Source: Pseudomonadota bacterium
GTDB lineage: Bacteria; Pseudomonadota; Gammaproteobacteria; Burkholderiales; Burkholderiaceae_C
Length of the DNA: 6,144 bases
Reading direction: 5' to 3'
Assembly (NCBI GenBank): GCA_023422975.1
Contig: JAFAGF010000230.1
Coordinates: 1 to 6,144, forward strand
The position numbers were made by a program, and so were the translations under genes. The notes below the pieces were generated by a model. The model saw only the letters and a list, made by a program, of their open reading frames with translations, had not been told where the DNA came from and did not search any database. Shown piece after piece: positions 1 through 6,004 of the stretch. Numbering within the stretch: position 1 is the stretch's first letter; each line of letters begins with the position of its first letter.

Positions 1-479
1 AAGTCAGGCCATTGAATGCCAATAGCTGGGTCATTCCACAACACACCACGGTCTGATTGCGGCGCGTAGTAGTTGGTGGTTTTGTACAAGAAGTCTGCAC
101 TGTCGCTGAGCACCACAAAACCATGGGCAAAACCCGGAGGAATCCAAAACTGTTTGTGGTTGTCTTCCGTCAGCATCTGCGCCACCCATTGGCCAAAGGT
201 GGGAGAGCTTTTGCGCACATCCACCGCCACATCCCACACCGCACCACGTGTGACACGCACCAATTTGCCTTGTGCATGGGGTGGCAGCTGGTAGTGCAAG
301 CCACGCAGCACGCCCTTGCTGGAGCGGCTGTGGTTGTCTTGCACAAAGGTGTAGTGGGTACCAGTGGCCGCATTGAACGCTTCTTGGTTGAAGCTTTCCA
401 TGAAAAAGCCGCGCGCATCGCCAAATACCTTGTGCTCAATCACCATCACATCCGGGATGGCGGTAGGCGTCACTTTCAT
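1..479 (-). CDS. rfbC: dTDP-4-dehydrorhamnose 3,5-epimerase RfbC (RmlC), 3' end cut by window edge
   Basis: Cytoplasmic epimerase that inverts C3 and C5 of dTDP-4-keto-6-deoxyglucose, the third step of dTDP-L-rhamnose synthesis. Reading the minus strand from the ATG at 479-477 gives 159 codons with no stop before the window ends; the family is about 180 residues, so only the C-terminal tail is missing. Visible RmlC landmarks are [18 protein letters not shown] (residues 47-64) with R59 and the catalytic base H62, K72, PPGFAHGF (114-121) with H119, and Y132, the position of the usual catalytic tyrosine. The C-terminal Asp of the His-Asp dyad would lie outside the window. The ATG overlaps the rfbA stop as ATGA (476-479), and an AAAGGCGG ribosome-binding site lies inside the rfbA 3' end, six bases before the ATG, so translation is probably coupled to rfbA. 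It is the last gene of the rfbBDAC run seen here. Identification is secure. Confidence 0.96.
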   Translation of the reverse strand, partial: MKVTPTAIPDVMVIEHKVFGDARGFFMESFNQEAFNAATGTHYTFVQDNHSRSSKGVLRGLHYQLPPHAQGKLVRVTRGAVWDVAVDVRKSSPTFGQWVAQMLTEDNHKQFWIPPGFAHGFVVLSDSADFLYKTTNYYAPQSDRGVLWNDPAIGIQWPD

Positions 480-1363
480 CGCATGCCGCCTTTGAGCAGC
501 TGCATCAGGTATTTGCCGTAGCCGTTTTTCAGCAGCGGCTGGGCCAGCTTTTCCACCTGCGCAGCGTCAATCCAGCCTGCGCGGAAGGCGATCTCTTCAG
601 GGCACGACACTTTCAGACCCTGGCGCTGCTCCAGCGTGGCGATGAACTGACCCGCTTCGAGCAAACTATCGTGCGTACCGGTATCCAGCCATGCGTAGCC
701 ACGCCCCATCAGCTGCACGTTCAGCTGCCCCTGCTCTAGATACAGCGTGTTCAGATCAGTAATTTCCAATTCCCCGCGCTTAGACGGTTTCAGTGATTTA
801 GCAAGCTCCACCGCTTGGCTATCGTAAAAATACAGTCCAGTCACCGCATAGTTGGACTTGGGCACTGCTGGCTTTTCTTCCAGTGAAAGCACTTTGCCGG
901 CAGCATCAAACTCTGCCACCCCATAGCGTTCGGGATCTTGCACGTGGTAGGCAAACACCGTGGAGCCATGCTCTTGCTCACGAGCATCTTTCAAAAGATT
1001 TTGGAAGTCATGCCCATAAAAAATGTTGTCACCCAACACCAGCGCACTGGGCGCACCATTCAGAAATTGCTCACCAATCAGGAAGGCCTGCGCCAAGCCA
1101 TCGGGGCTGGGCTGCACCGCGTATTGCAGGCTTAGCCCCCACTGGCTACCGTCGCCCAGCAACTGCTCAAAGCGCGGTGTATCTTGCGGGGTGCTGATGA
1201 TGAGGATTTCACAGATACCCGCCAGCATCAAAGTGGCCAGGGGGTAGTAGATCATGGGCTTGTCGTAGATGGGTAGCAGTTGCTTGCAGAACGCCAGAGT
1301 GGCCGGGTGTAACCGGGTACCCGCACCGCCAGCCAAGATAATGCCTTTACGAGCTTGCGTCAT
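476..1363 (-). CDS. rfbA: Glucose-1-phosphate thymidylyltransferase RfbA (RmlA)
   Basis: Catalyses glucose-1-phosphate + dTTP to dTDP-glucose + pyrophosphate, the committed step of dTDP-rhamnose synthesis; the family is typically feedback-inhibited by dTDP-L-rhamnose. The protein has 295 residues, the usual RmlA length. The nucleotide-binding signature GGAGTRLHP lies at 12-20, followed by [16 protein letters not shown] (27-42). LGDNIFYG (110-117) carries the metal-binding Asp112, LEEKP lies at 161-165, and [10 protein letters not shown] (225-234) carries the second metal Asp227. A small oddity is Cys26 just before the signature Lys27, where I recall Ser as usual. The start at 1363 sits 21 bases after the rfbD stop. 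The only ribosome-binding candidate is a run of seven G two bases before the ATG. The 3' end overlaps rfbC by ATGA. Confidence 0.97.
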   Translation of the reverse strand: MTQARKGIILAGGAGTRLHPATLAFCKQLLPIYDKPMIYYPLATLMLAGICEILIISTPQDTPRFEQLLGDGSQWGLSLQYAVQPSPDGLAQAFLIGEQFLNGAPSALVLGDNIFYGHDFQNLLKDAREQEHGSTVFAYHVQDPERYGVAEFDAAGKVLSLEEKPAVPKSNYAVTGLYFYDSQAVELAKSLKPSKRGELEITDLNTLYLEQGQLNVQLMGRGYAWLDTGTHDSLLEAGQFIATLEQRQGLKVSCPEEIAFRAGWIDAAQVEKLAQPLLKNGYGKYLMQLLKGGMR

Positions 1364-1384
1364 AACCCCCCCAAAAAAATTCAG

Positions 1385-2275
1385 TCACAGAATTTCGCGC
1401 AGCATGCGTGAAACACCGTCTTGCCAATGCGGCATGTGCAGACCAAAAGCACCTTGCAGCTTGTGTGTGGCCAGCCTGGAGTTATGTGGGCGCGGGGCTG
1501 GTACAGGAAATGCCGAGGTCGGCACTGCGTCAATCGTCCGCACCTTCCAAGCCAGCTGCGGCTGCAGCGACTTTGCCTGAGCAATCACATACTGCGCATA
1601 GCCATGCCAGGTGGTCTCACCACGGGCAGCCAAGTGATACAGCCCTGCCAACCCCGGGTCAGCACACGTTTGGCGAATGGCATGCGCTGTAATGTCAGCG
1701 ATTAAATCCGCACCAGTTGGCGCTCCCCACTGGTCATTGACCACGGACAGCGTTTCACGCTCCTGGGCCAAGCGCAACATGGTTTTGGAAAAATTACCCC
1801 CACGCGCAGCATAGACCCAGCTGGTACGAAAAATCAGATGCTTACAGCCACTGGTTTGAATCAGTCGTTCGCCCTCCAGCTTGGTCTGTCCGTACGCCGA
1901 CAGTGGGGCAGCTGCCGCGTCTTCTGCACGCGACATAGTGCCACTGCCATCAAATACATAGTCGGTGCTGTAGTGCACCAGCAAAGCATTCAACGCTTTG
2001 GCTTCGCCAGCCAGCACACCGGGGGCCGTCGCATTCAATAAGCGCGCTAGCTCCACTTCACTCTCTGCCTTATCCACCGCTGTATGGGCAGCCGCATTCA
2101 CAATCACCTGCGGAGAGACAGCGCGCACTGTCGCGGCGATACCCCCTGGATTCGTCAAGTCACCGCACAGCAAAGGGTGGTCGCGCCCCACCGCCACGAC
2201 CTCACCCAACACGCCCAAGCTGCGTTGTAGCTCCCAACCAACCTGACCATTGCAGCCCAAGAGCAGCAGCTTCAT
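1385..2275 (-). CDS. rfbD: dTDP-4-dehydrorhamnose reductase RfbD (RmlD)
   Basis: NADPH- or NADH-dependent reductase of the extended SDR superfamily that makes dTDP-L-rhamnose from its 4-keto precursor, the last pathway step. The protein has 296 residues, as expected for RmlD. Visible are the Rossmann motif GCNGQVG (7-13), [12 protein letters not shown] (60-71), STDYVFDG (103-110) with T104, the catalytic pair Y128/K132 in [13 protein letters not shown] (149-156), and the C-terminal RPHNSRL (262-268) typical of the family. The start at 2275 is chosen because it places the Rossmann glycines at the usual distance and creates an ATGA overlap with the rfbB stop (2272-2275). A longer in-frame start exists but would run deep into rfbB. 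AAGG lies a few bases upstream as a weak Shine-Dalgarno within rfbB. Translation is probably coupled to rfbB. Confidence 0.96.
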   Translation of the reverse strand: MKLLLLGCNGQVGWELQRSLGVLGEVVAVGRDHPLLCGDLTNPGGIAATVRAVSPQVIVNAAAHTAVDKAESEVELARLLNATAPGVLAGEAKALNALLVHYSTDYVFDGSGTMSRAEDAAAAPLSAYGQTKLEGERLIQTSGCKHLIFRTSWVYAARGGNFSKTMLRLAQERETLSVVNDQWGAPTGADLIADITAHAIRQTCADPGLAGLYHLAARGETTWHGYAQYVIAQAKSLQPQLAWKVRTIDAVPTSAFPVPAPRPHNSRLATHKLQGAFGLHMPHWQDGVSRMLREIL

Positions 2276-3342
2276 GCCGGCGCCTTGGCTGCATATTGCT
2301 TTTGCACCCAATCGCGGTAGCTGCCGGACTGCACGTTCTGCACCCACTCAGGGTTGTCCAAATACCACTGCACGGTTTTGCGAATGCCAGTGTCAAAAGT
2401 TTCTGCCGGCCTCCAGCCCAACTCACGTTCGAGCTTGCGTGCGTCAATGGCGTAGCGGCGGTCGTGGCCGGGGCGGTCAGTGACATAAGTGATTTGCTCA
2501 GCATACGACTTGCCATCAGCACGCGGGCGCAAATCATCCAACAGCGCACACACGGTTTTGACAATATCGATGTTGGCTTTCTCATTCCAGCCGCCGACGT
2601 TGTAGGTATCGCCCAACTTACCCGCCTCCAGCACGCGGCGAATCGCGCTGCAATGGTCGCGCACATAGAGCCAGTCGCGAATCTGCTGACCATCGCCATA
2701 AATCGGCAGAGGCTTTCCTGCCAGCGCATTCACGATCATCAAAGGAATGAGTTTTTCTGGGAAGTGCAGCGGGCCATAGTTGTTGCTGCAATTGGTGGTC
2801 AGCACCGGCAGGCCGTAAGTGTGGTGCCACGCACGCACCAAATGATCCGACGCGGCCTTGCTGGCTGAGTACGGGCTATTGGGCTCGTAGTTGTGCGTTT
2901 CGGTAAATGCCGGATCGGTGGGCAACAGCGTGCCATACACCTCATCGGTGGACACTTGCAAGAAACGGAAGTTGGACTTGGCGCCTGCCTCCAGACCATT
3001 CCAGTATGCGCGCACTGCTTCCAGTAAACGGAAAGTGCCCACCACATTCGTTTGAATGAAATCTTCAGGGCCATGGATCGAGCGGTCTACATGGCTTTCC
3101 GCTGCAAAGTTGATGACCGCACGTGGCTGGTACTTTTGCAGCAGTGCATCAATGGCGGCGCTGTCACCAATGTCTGTCTGCGCAAATACGTGACGAGCAT
3201 CGCCTTGCAAACTGGCCAAGTTTTCCAAGTTGCCGGCATAGGTCAGCCTATCCACATTCACCACCGGCTCGTCGATTGCAGCCAGCCAATCCAAAACAAA
3301 ATTGGCGCCAATAAAACCTGCGCCACCAGTGACAAGAATCAT
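2272..3342 (-). CDS. rfbB: dTDP-glucose 4,6-dehydratase RfbB (RmlB)
   Basis: NAD+-dependent extended SDR enzyme that converts dTDP-glucose to dTDP-4-keto-6-deoxyglucose, step two of dTDP-rhamnose synthesis and a branch point to other deoxysugars. The 356 residues match the family (about 350-360). Landmarks are TGGAGFIG (5-12), [12 protein letters not shown] (78-89), the catalytic STDEVYG (131-137) with T132, D133 and E134, the YxxxK pair Y158/K162 in [23 protein letters not shown] (184-191), [16 protein letters not shown] (215-230), and [12 protein letters not shown] (289-300). The start is fixed by the Rossmann motif, with no plausible alternative upstream. The bases before the ATG (CTCTCACC) have no clear Shine-Dalgarno, which is unusual for the lead gene of an operon. 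It is the first gene of the rfbBDAC run, 71 bases after the coaX stop. Confidence 0.97.
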   Translation of the reverse strand: MILVTGGAGFIGANFVLDWLAAIDEPVVNVDRLTYAGNLENLASLQGDARHVFAQTDIGDSAAIDALLQKYQPRAVINFAAESHVDRSIHGPEDFIQTNVVGTFRLLEAVRAYWNGLEAGAKSNFRFLQVSTDEVYGTLLPTDPAFTETHNYEPNSPYSASKAASDHLVRAWHHTYGLPVLTTNCSNNYGPLHFPEKLIPLMIVNALAGKPLPIYGDGQQIRDWLYVRDHCSAIRRVLEAGKLGDTYNVGGWNEKANIDIVKTVCALLDDLRPRADGKSYAEQITYVTDRPGHDRRYAIDARKLERELGWRPAETFDTGIRKTVQWYLDNPEWVQNVQSGSYRDWVQKQYAAKAPA

Positions 3343-3375
3343 GGTGAGAGTTCAATACACCAAAGAAAGGCGCTC

Positions 3376-3403
3376 ATTATCGAACACCTGCAGCTTCCTT
3401 GAA
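3376..3403 (-). promoter_or_regulatory. Candidate sigma-70 promoter for the rfb operon
   Basis: Within the 71-base coaX-rfbB gap the minus strand shows GATAAT (3376-3381), a five-of-six match to the -10 consensus. Sixteen bases upstream lies a weak -35, TTCAAG (3398-3403), matching three of six. Transcription would begin about 25-30 bases before the rfbB ATG. This allows rfbBDAC to be expressed independently of coaX, but read-through from coaX is equally possible because no terminator hairpin is seen in the gap. Prediction by eye only. Confidence 0.3.
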
Positions 3404-3413
3404 GTGCGCGCTG

Positions 3414-4187
3414 TTACCCCCAGCGCTGCTGCGCCATTACCAGCAGACCTTCAAAGATCAGGTTGTCAACCAATTCAAAGGGGCGCGTCATGCTGGGCAC
3501 CATTTTCCAGCCTGCACCACCAGCCATCACACAGGCCGGCTCCATGCTGCACTGCAAATACAGATGCTGGTACATGCGCTCAACCGCGCCAGCAATCGCA
3601 TAGGTGCCGCCACTGGTTAAAGCATCGCTCGTATTTTTGGGAAACGGTGTGACTGAGCCCGTGGGCACATGCAAGCCTGCGGTACCACTTTCCAGCGCGC
3701 GCAGCATGATGCCGTGACCCGGCAAAATCAGGCCGCCCAAGAAGTTGCCTTGCGTATCCAGCGCATCAACTGTGACAGCCGTACCCACCATCACCACAAT
3801 CAGGGGGCGCTCATTGCCGCGCTGCAAGATGTGATGGCGAGCGCCAATCATGGCCACCCAACGATCTGCACCGAGACGCAGTGGGTGCTCATAGCCATTG
3901 CTCACCCCCGCCTCATGCACGGAAGGCACCACCCATTGGGGCTCAAAGTTCCAGCCGAGCATCAGCTCAATTTGATCATGCACACGGCGGCGCGCTGTCT
4001 CTCCAGCCACCACACAACCAAGCATCTGGGTCGGTGCGGGCAGCTTGCTCCAAGGTCCTTCCGCCAAGCGCTCAATGTGTTCTAAAAACTCAGCGCCATG
4101 AGCCAGCAAAGCTGCGCCAGGACGTGGAGCGTCATACATCGCCCACTTCAAGCGGGTGTTGCCGATATCAATGGCCAAAAAAGTCAT
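3414..4187 (-). CDS. coaX: Type III pantothenate kinase CoaX
   Basis: Cytoplasmic kinase that phosphorylates pantothenate with ATP, the first step of coenzyme A synthesis; type III enzymes belong to the ASKHA fold, require a monovalent cation and are not feedback-inhibited by CoA. The 257 residues fit the family. Motifs are the N-terminal phosphate-binding DIGNTRLKW (7-15), the pantothenate/catalytic region LRLGADRW (103-110) with Asp108, [10 protein letters not shown] (134-143), and GGLILPG (151-157). The residues before GTA are VVMV rather than the Asp-containing form of many CoaX proteins, as also recalled for beta-proteobacterial relatives. The start is uncertain: ATG at 4187 gives the family-like [12 protein letters not shown], while ATG at 4196 adds Met-Pro-Pro. 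Neither has a clear Shine-Dalgarno, and a further in-frame extension to 4310 runs into the promoter region. In many Burkholderiales coaX follows birA; here its upstream neighbour is a divergent LysM gene. Confidence 0.95.
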   Translation of the reverse strand: MTFLAIDIGNTRLKWAMYDAPRPGAALLAHGAEFLEHIERLAEGPWSKLPAPTQMLGCVVAGETARRRVHDQIELMLGWNFEPQWVVPSVHEAGVSNGYEHPLRLGADRWVAMIGARHHILQRGNERPLIVVMVGTAVTVDALDTQGNFLGGLILPGHGIMLRALESGTAGLHVPTGSVTPFPKNTSDALTSGGTYAIAGAVERMYQHLYLQCSMEPACVMAGGAGWKMVPSMTRPFELVDNLIFEGLLVMAQQRWG

Positions 4188-4219
4188 GGGCGGCATTATC
4201 AAGATTTTTGCTAGTGTGT

Positions 4220-4239
4220 TCGTGTGCTTTGTGACACGA
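4220..4239. repeat. Small inverted repeat in the coaX-lysM intergenic region
   Basis: TCGTGT (4220-4225) and ACACGA (4234-4239) are perfect reverse complements around an 8-base spacer. The pair lies between the candidate coaX promoter and the coaX start, so it would be in the coaX 5' untranslated region or act as a DNA operator. Six base pairs can occur by chance, so function is not established. Confidence 0.3.
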
Positions 4240-4249
4240 CCACCTTGCG

Positions 4250-4277
4250 AATGCACCATTTCAGCGCAAATTGTCAA
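4250..4277 (-). promoter_or_regulatory. Candidate coaX promoter
   Basis: The minus strand carries a perfect -35 TTGACA (complement of 4272-4277). Sixteen bases downstream is a poor -10 TGCATT (complement of 4250-4255), preceded by TGG, which makes an extended -10 (TGn). It would give a 5' leader of about 60 bases for coaX. The perfect -35 and extended -10 favour it; the poor hexamer weakens it. Confidence 0.4.
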
Positions 4278-4358
4278 AAAAATGCGCGTAGGAAGTGTCT
4301 GGCCTTGCACGGAAATCGTTTGCCGTTACATTGTTTGCTCTTCCCCCAACTATTTTTC

Positions 4359-4363
4359 AGGAG
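4359..4363 (+). promoter_or_regulatory. Ribosome-binding site that fixes the LysM gene start
   Basis: AGGAG lies seven bases before the ATG at 4371. It favours that start over the longer in-frame reading beginning at 4224, and the resulting N-terminus MGLFSFIKEAGEKL matches the start of E. coli Kbp/YgaU as I recall it. Confidence 0.85.
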
Positions 4364-4370
4364 TGAATGT

Positions 4371-4850
4371 ATGGGCCTGTTTAGTTTCATCAAAGAAGCT
4401 GGTGAGAAGCTGTTTGGCGGCAAAGAAGCGCAAGCTGCAACACCTGCAGCCTCGCAAGACGAGCTCAATAGCAAGGCAGCTGCAGCTATTGAAAACTACA
4501 TCAATGTGCAAAAACTGGGTGTCAGCAACCTCAAGGTCAGCTACGACGCCAGCCAAGGCAAAGTGACGGTTACGGGCGATGCTCCTACGCAATCCATCAA
4601 AGAAAAAGTCACCTTGTGCTGCGGCAACGTGGCCAGCGTCACGTCTGTAGATAACCAGATGACGGTGACCAACCCCGAGCCCGAAGCCCAATATCACGAC
4701 GTGGTGCGCGGCGATACGCTGTCTGCCATTGCCAAGAAATACTATGGCGATGCCAACAAATATCCAGCCATCTTTGAAGCCAACAAACCCATGTTGAGCC
4801 ACCCCGACAAAATTTATCCCGGCCAAAAACTGCGCATTCCTGTACTGTAA
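4371..4850 (+). CDS. lysM: BON-LysM domain protein, Kbp/YgaU (LysM) family
   Basis: Protein of 159 residues, close to E. coli Kbp (YgaU, 149 residues), a cytoplasmic potassium-binding protein induced by osmotic stress. The order of parts is a short N-terminal amphipathic segment (1-14, no signal peptide), an Ala-rich linker (20-40), a BON domain (about 35-101, with KVTVTGDAPTQSIKEK and SVDNQMTV), and a C-terminal LysM domain (about 108-157, YHDVVRGDTLSAIAKKYYGDA through PDKIYPGQKLRIP). The ending KIYPGQ.LRIP and FEANKPML are near-identical to the E. coli family member. The likely role is cytoplasmic ion (K+) sensing or stress protection rather than cell-wall binding, inferred from homology. 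Vicinal cysteines at 83-84 in the BON domain are not in the E. coli protein as I recall it. The gene is divergent from coaX, well led by AGGAG and closed by its own terminator, so probably monocistronic. Confidence 0.92.
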   Translation: MGLFSFIKEAGEKLFGGKEAQAATPAASQDELNSKAAAAIENYINVQKLGVSNLKVSYDASQGKVTVTGDAPTQSIKEKVTLCCGNVASVTSVDNQMTVTNPEPEAQYHDVVRGDTLSAIAKKYYGDANKYPAIFEANKPMLSHPDKIYPGQKLRIPVL

Positions 4851-4870
4851 GCAGCTACCTCCCCTCTGAC

Positions 4871-4900
4871 TAAAGCGCTCGAAGAGCGCTTTATTTTTTT
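4871..4900 (+). terminator. Rho-independent terminator of the LysM gene
   Basis: TAAAGCGCTC (4871-4880) pairs perfectly with GAGCGCTTTA (4884-4893) around a GAA triloop, followed by seven T (4894-4900). It begins 21 bases after the LysM stop and separates this gene from galE. Confidence 0.93.
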
Positions 4901-4939
4901 CTCCAATGGTCGAACAATCTTCTTCGGCACAATATGGGC

Positions 4940-5959
4940 ATGAAAACCCTGCTCACTGGCGGCGCTGGCTACATCGGCACACACACCGCGATCGAACTTT
5001 TGCAAAGTGGTCATGAAATTGTGATTTACGACAATTTCAGCAATAGCCACCTTAAAGCCATACGCCGTGTCGAAAAGATTACAGGCCAGAACATCACGGT
5101 AATTAAAGGCGATGTTCGTGATCAAAATGCGCTAGAAAGCGCCTTGCAGCAACACTGCATCGATAGCGTGGTGCACCTTGCAGGCAAAAAGGCGGTGGGT
5201 GAATCAGTAGCACAGCCCATCGACTACTTTGACAACAATGTCAATGGCAGCTTGGTTTTGCTGCGTGCAATGCAAACGCAAGGCGTGAACAAACTGGTCT
5301 TCAGCTCGTCTGCCACCGTCTATGGAGCACCTCAATACCTACCACTGGATGAGCAGCATCGCACTGCAGTCACCAATCCTTATGGTCGCAGCAAGCTATT
5401 TGTAGAAGAAATATTGGCCGACTTGCACCATGCCAGCCCCACCTGGTCTGTAACCGTGTTGCGCTACTTCAACCCGATTGGTGCACACCCGAGTGGCTTG
5501 ATTGGCGAAGACCCTGCAGATGTCCCCAACAATCTACTGCCTTATGTCGCCCAAGTTGCCGTAGGAAAGCGGGAGCGCATCCAAGTGTTCGGCGGCGACT
5601 ACCCCACCCCTGATGGCACAGGCGTGCGCGACTACCTCCACGTAGTAGATCTTGCACGCGGACATGTCAAGGCACTAGAGAGACTCACCACCTCAACAAA
5701 ACCTGAATTGCTCACCATCAACCTTGGTACAGGACAAGGTTATAGCGTCCTGGAGGTCATTCACGCTTTTGAGAAAGCCTGTGGCAAAACACTGCCTTAC
5801 GAGATCGTGGAACGCAGGCCCGGCGACATTGCCAGCTGCTATGCCAACCCGGCCCACGCTCTGGAGACTTTAGGCTGGAGCGCTGAACAAGACCTACCTA
5901 CCATGTGCGCTGACGCATGGCGCTGGCAAAGCCAAAACCCCAACGGTTACCGCAGCTAA
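4940..5959 (+). CDS. galE: UDP-glucose 4-epimerase GalE, probable UDP-GlcNAc/GalNAc activity
   Basis: NAD+-dependent SDR epimerase interconverting UDP-glucose and UDP-galactose for the Leloir pathway and polysaccharide synthesis. From the ATG at 4940 the protein has 339 residues (E. coli 338). Motifs are TGGAGYIG (6-13), GDVRD (57-61), HLAGKKAVGESV (79-90), FSSSATVYG (121-129) with the catalytic Ser, Y148/K152 in PYGRSK, LRYFNPIGAHPSG (174-186), DGTGVRDYLHVVDLA (225-239), and RRPGDIASCYANP (292-304). C300 falls at the E. coli Tyr299 gate position, as in human GALE (Cys307), which points to acceptance of N-acetylated sugars. The in-frame ATG at 4934 adds Met-Gly; 4940 is chosen because it gives the family N-terminus, but no Shine-Dalgarno decides between them. 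The gene stands alone between two terminators, close to but on the opposite strand from rfbBDAC. Confidence 0.96.
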   Translation: MKTLLTGGAGYIGTHTAIELLQSGHEIVIYDNFSNSHLKAIRRVEKITGQNITVIKGDVRDQNALESALQQHCIDSVVHLAGKKAVGESVAQPIDYFDNNVNGSLVLLRAMQTQGVNKLVFSSSATVYGAPQYLPLDEQHRTAVTNPYGRSKLFVEEILADLHHASPTWSVTVLRYFNPIGAHPSGLIGEDPADVPNNLLPYVAQVAVGKRERIQVFGGDYPTPDGTGVRDYLHVVDLARGHVKALERLTTSTKPELLTINLGTGQGYSVLEVIHAFEKACGKTLPYEIVERRPGDIASCYANPAHALETLGWSAEQDLPTMCADAWRWQSQNPNGYRS

Positions 5960-5963
5960 AAAA

Positions 5964-5993
5964 TAAAGCGCCAACTTCGGCGCTTTACTTTTT
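5964..5993. terminator. Bidirectional intrinsic terminator between galE and the convergent rhodanese-like gene
   Basis: TAAAGCGCC (5964-5972) pairs with GGCGCTTTA (5979-5987) around a six-base loop. On the plus strand it is followed by a T run (5989-5993). On the minus strand the six A at 5958-5963 become a T run that reaches into the galE stop codon. It lies 4 bases after galE and about 20 bases after the minus-strand gene's stop, so it can end both transcripts. Confidence 0.9.
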
Positions 5994-6004
5994 AAATGCT
6001 GCCT

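Noticed and set aside
57..521. Plus-strand open frame of 154 codons opposite rfbC
   Set aside because: It lies antisense to rfbC, whose translation carries all RmlC catalytic motifs; the plus-strand product is His/Arg-rich with no recognisable domain.
2276..2347. Extended N-terminus for rfbD beginning at 2347
   Set aside because: It would overlap rfbB by about 75 bases and put 24 unrelated residues before the Rossmann motif; ATG 2275 gives the family start and the ATGA overlap.
2202..2868. Long open frames on both strands overlapping rfbB and rfbD (2202-2729 minus, 2296-2868 plus)
   Set aside because: They are shadow frames of the two SDR genes; the products are of low complexity and match no known family.
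4188..4310. Extended N-terminus for coaX beginning at 4310
   Set aside because: It would put about 40 extra residues before the DIGNT motif, which is normally at the N-terminus, and would cover the candidate promoter.
4305..4336. Possible vegetative promoter for the LysM gene (TTGCAC, 16 bases, TACATT)
   Set aside because: It matches only three and four of six consensus bases, too weak to annotate.
4224..4370. Extended N-terminus for the LysM protein beginning at 4224
   Set aside because: The AGGAG site at 4359-4363 and the Kbp-like start MGLFSFIK place the start at 4371; the upstream residues look like translated intergenic DNA.
4350..5125. Minus-strand open frames (4350-4826 and 4814-5125) opposite the LysM gene and galE
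   Set aside because: They are antisense shadows without ribosome-binding sites; one crosses the LysM terminator.
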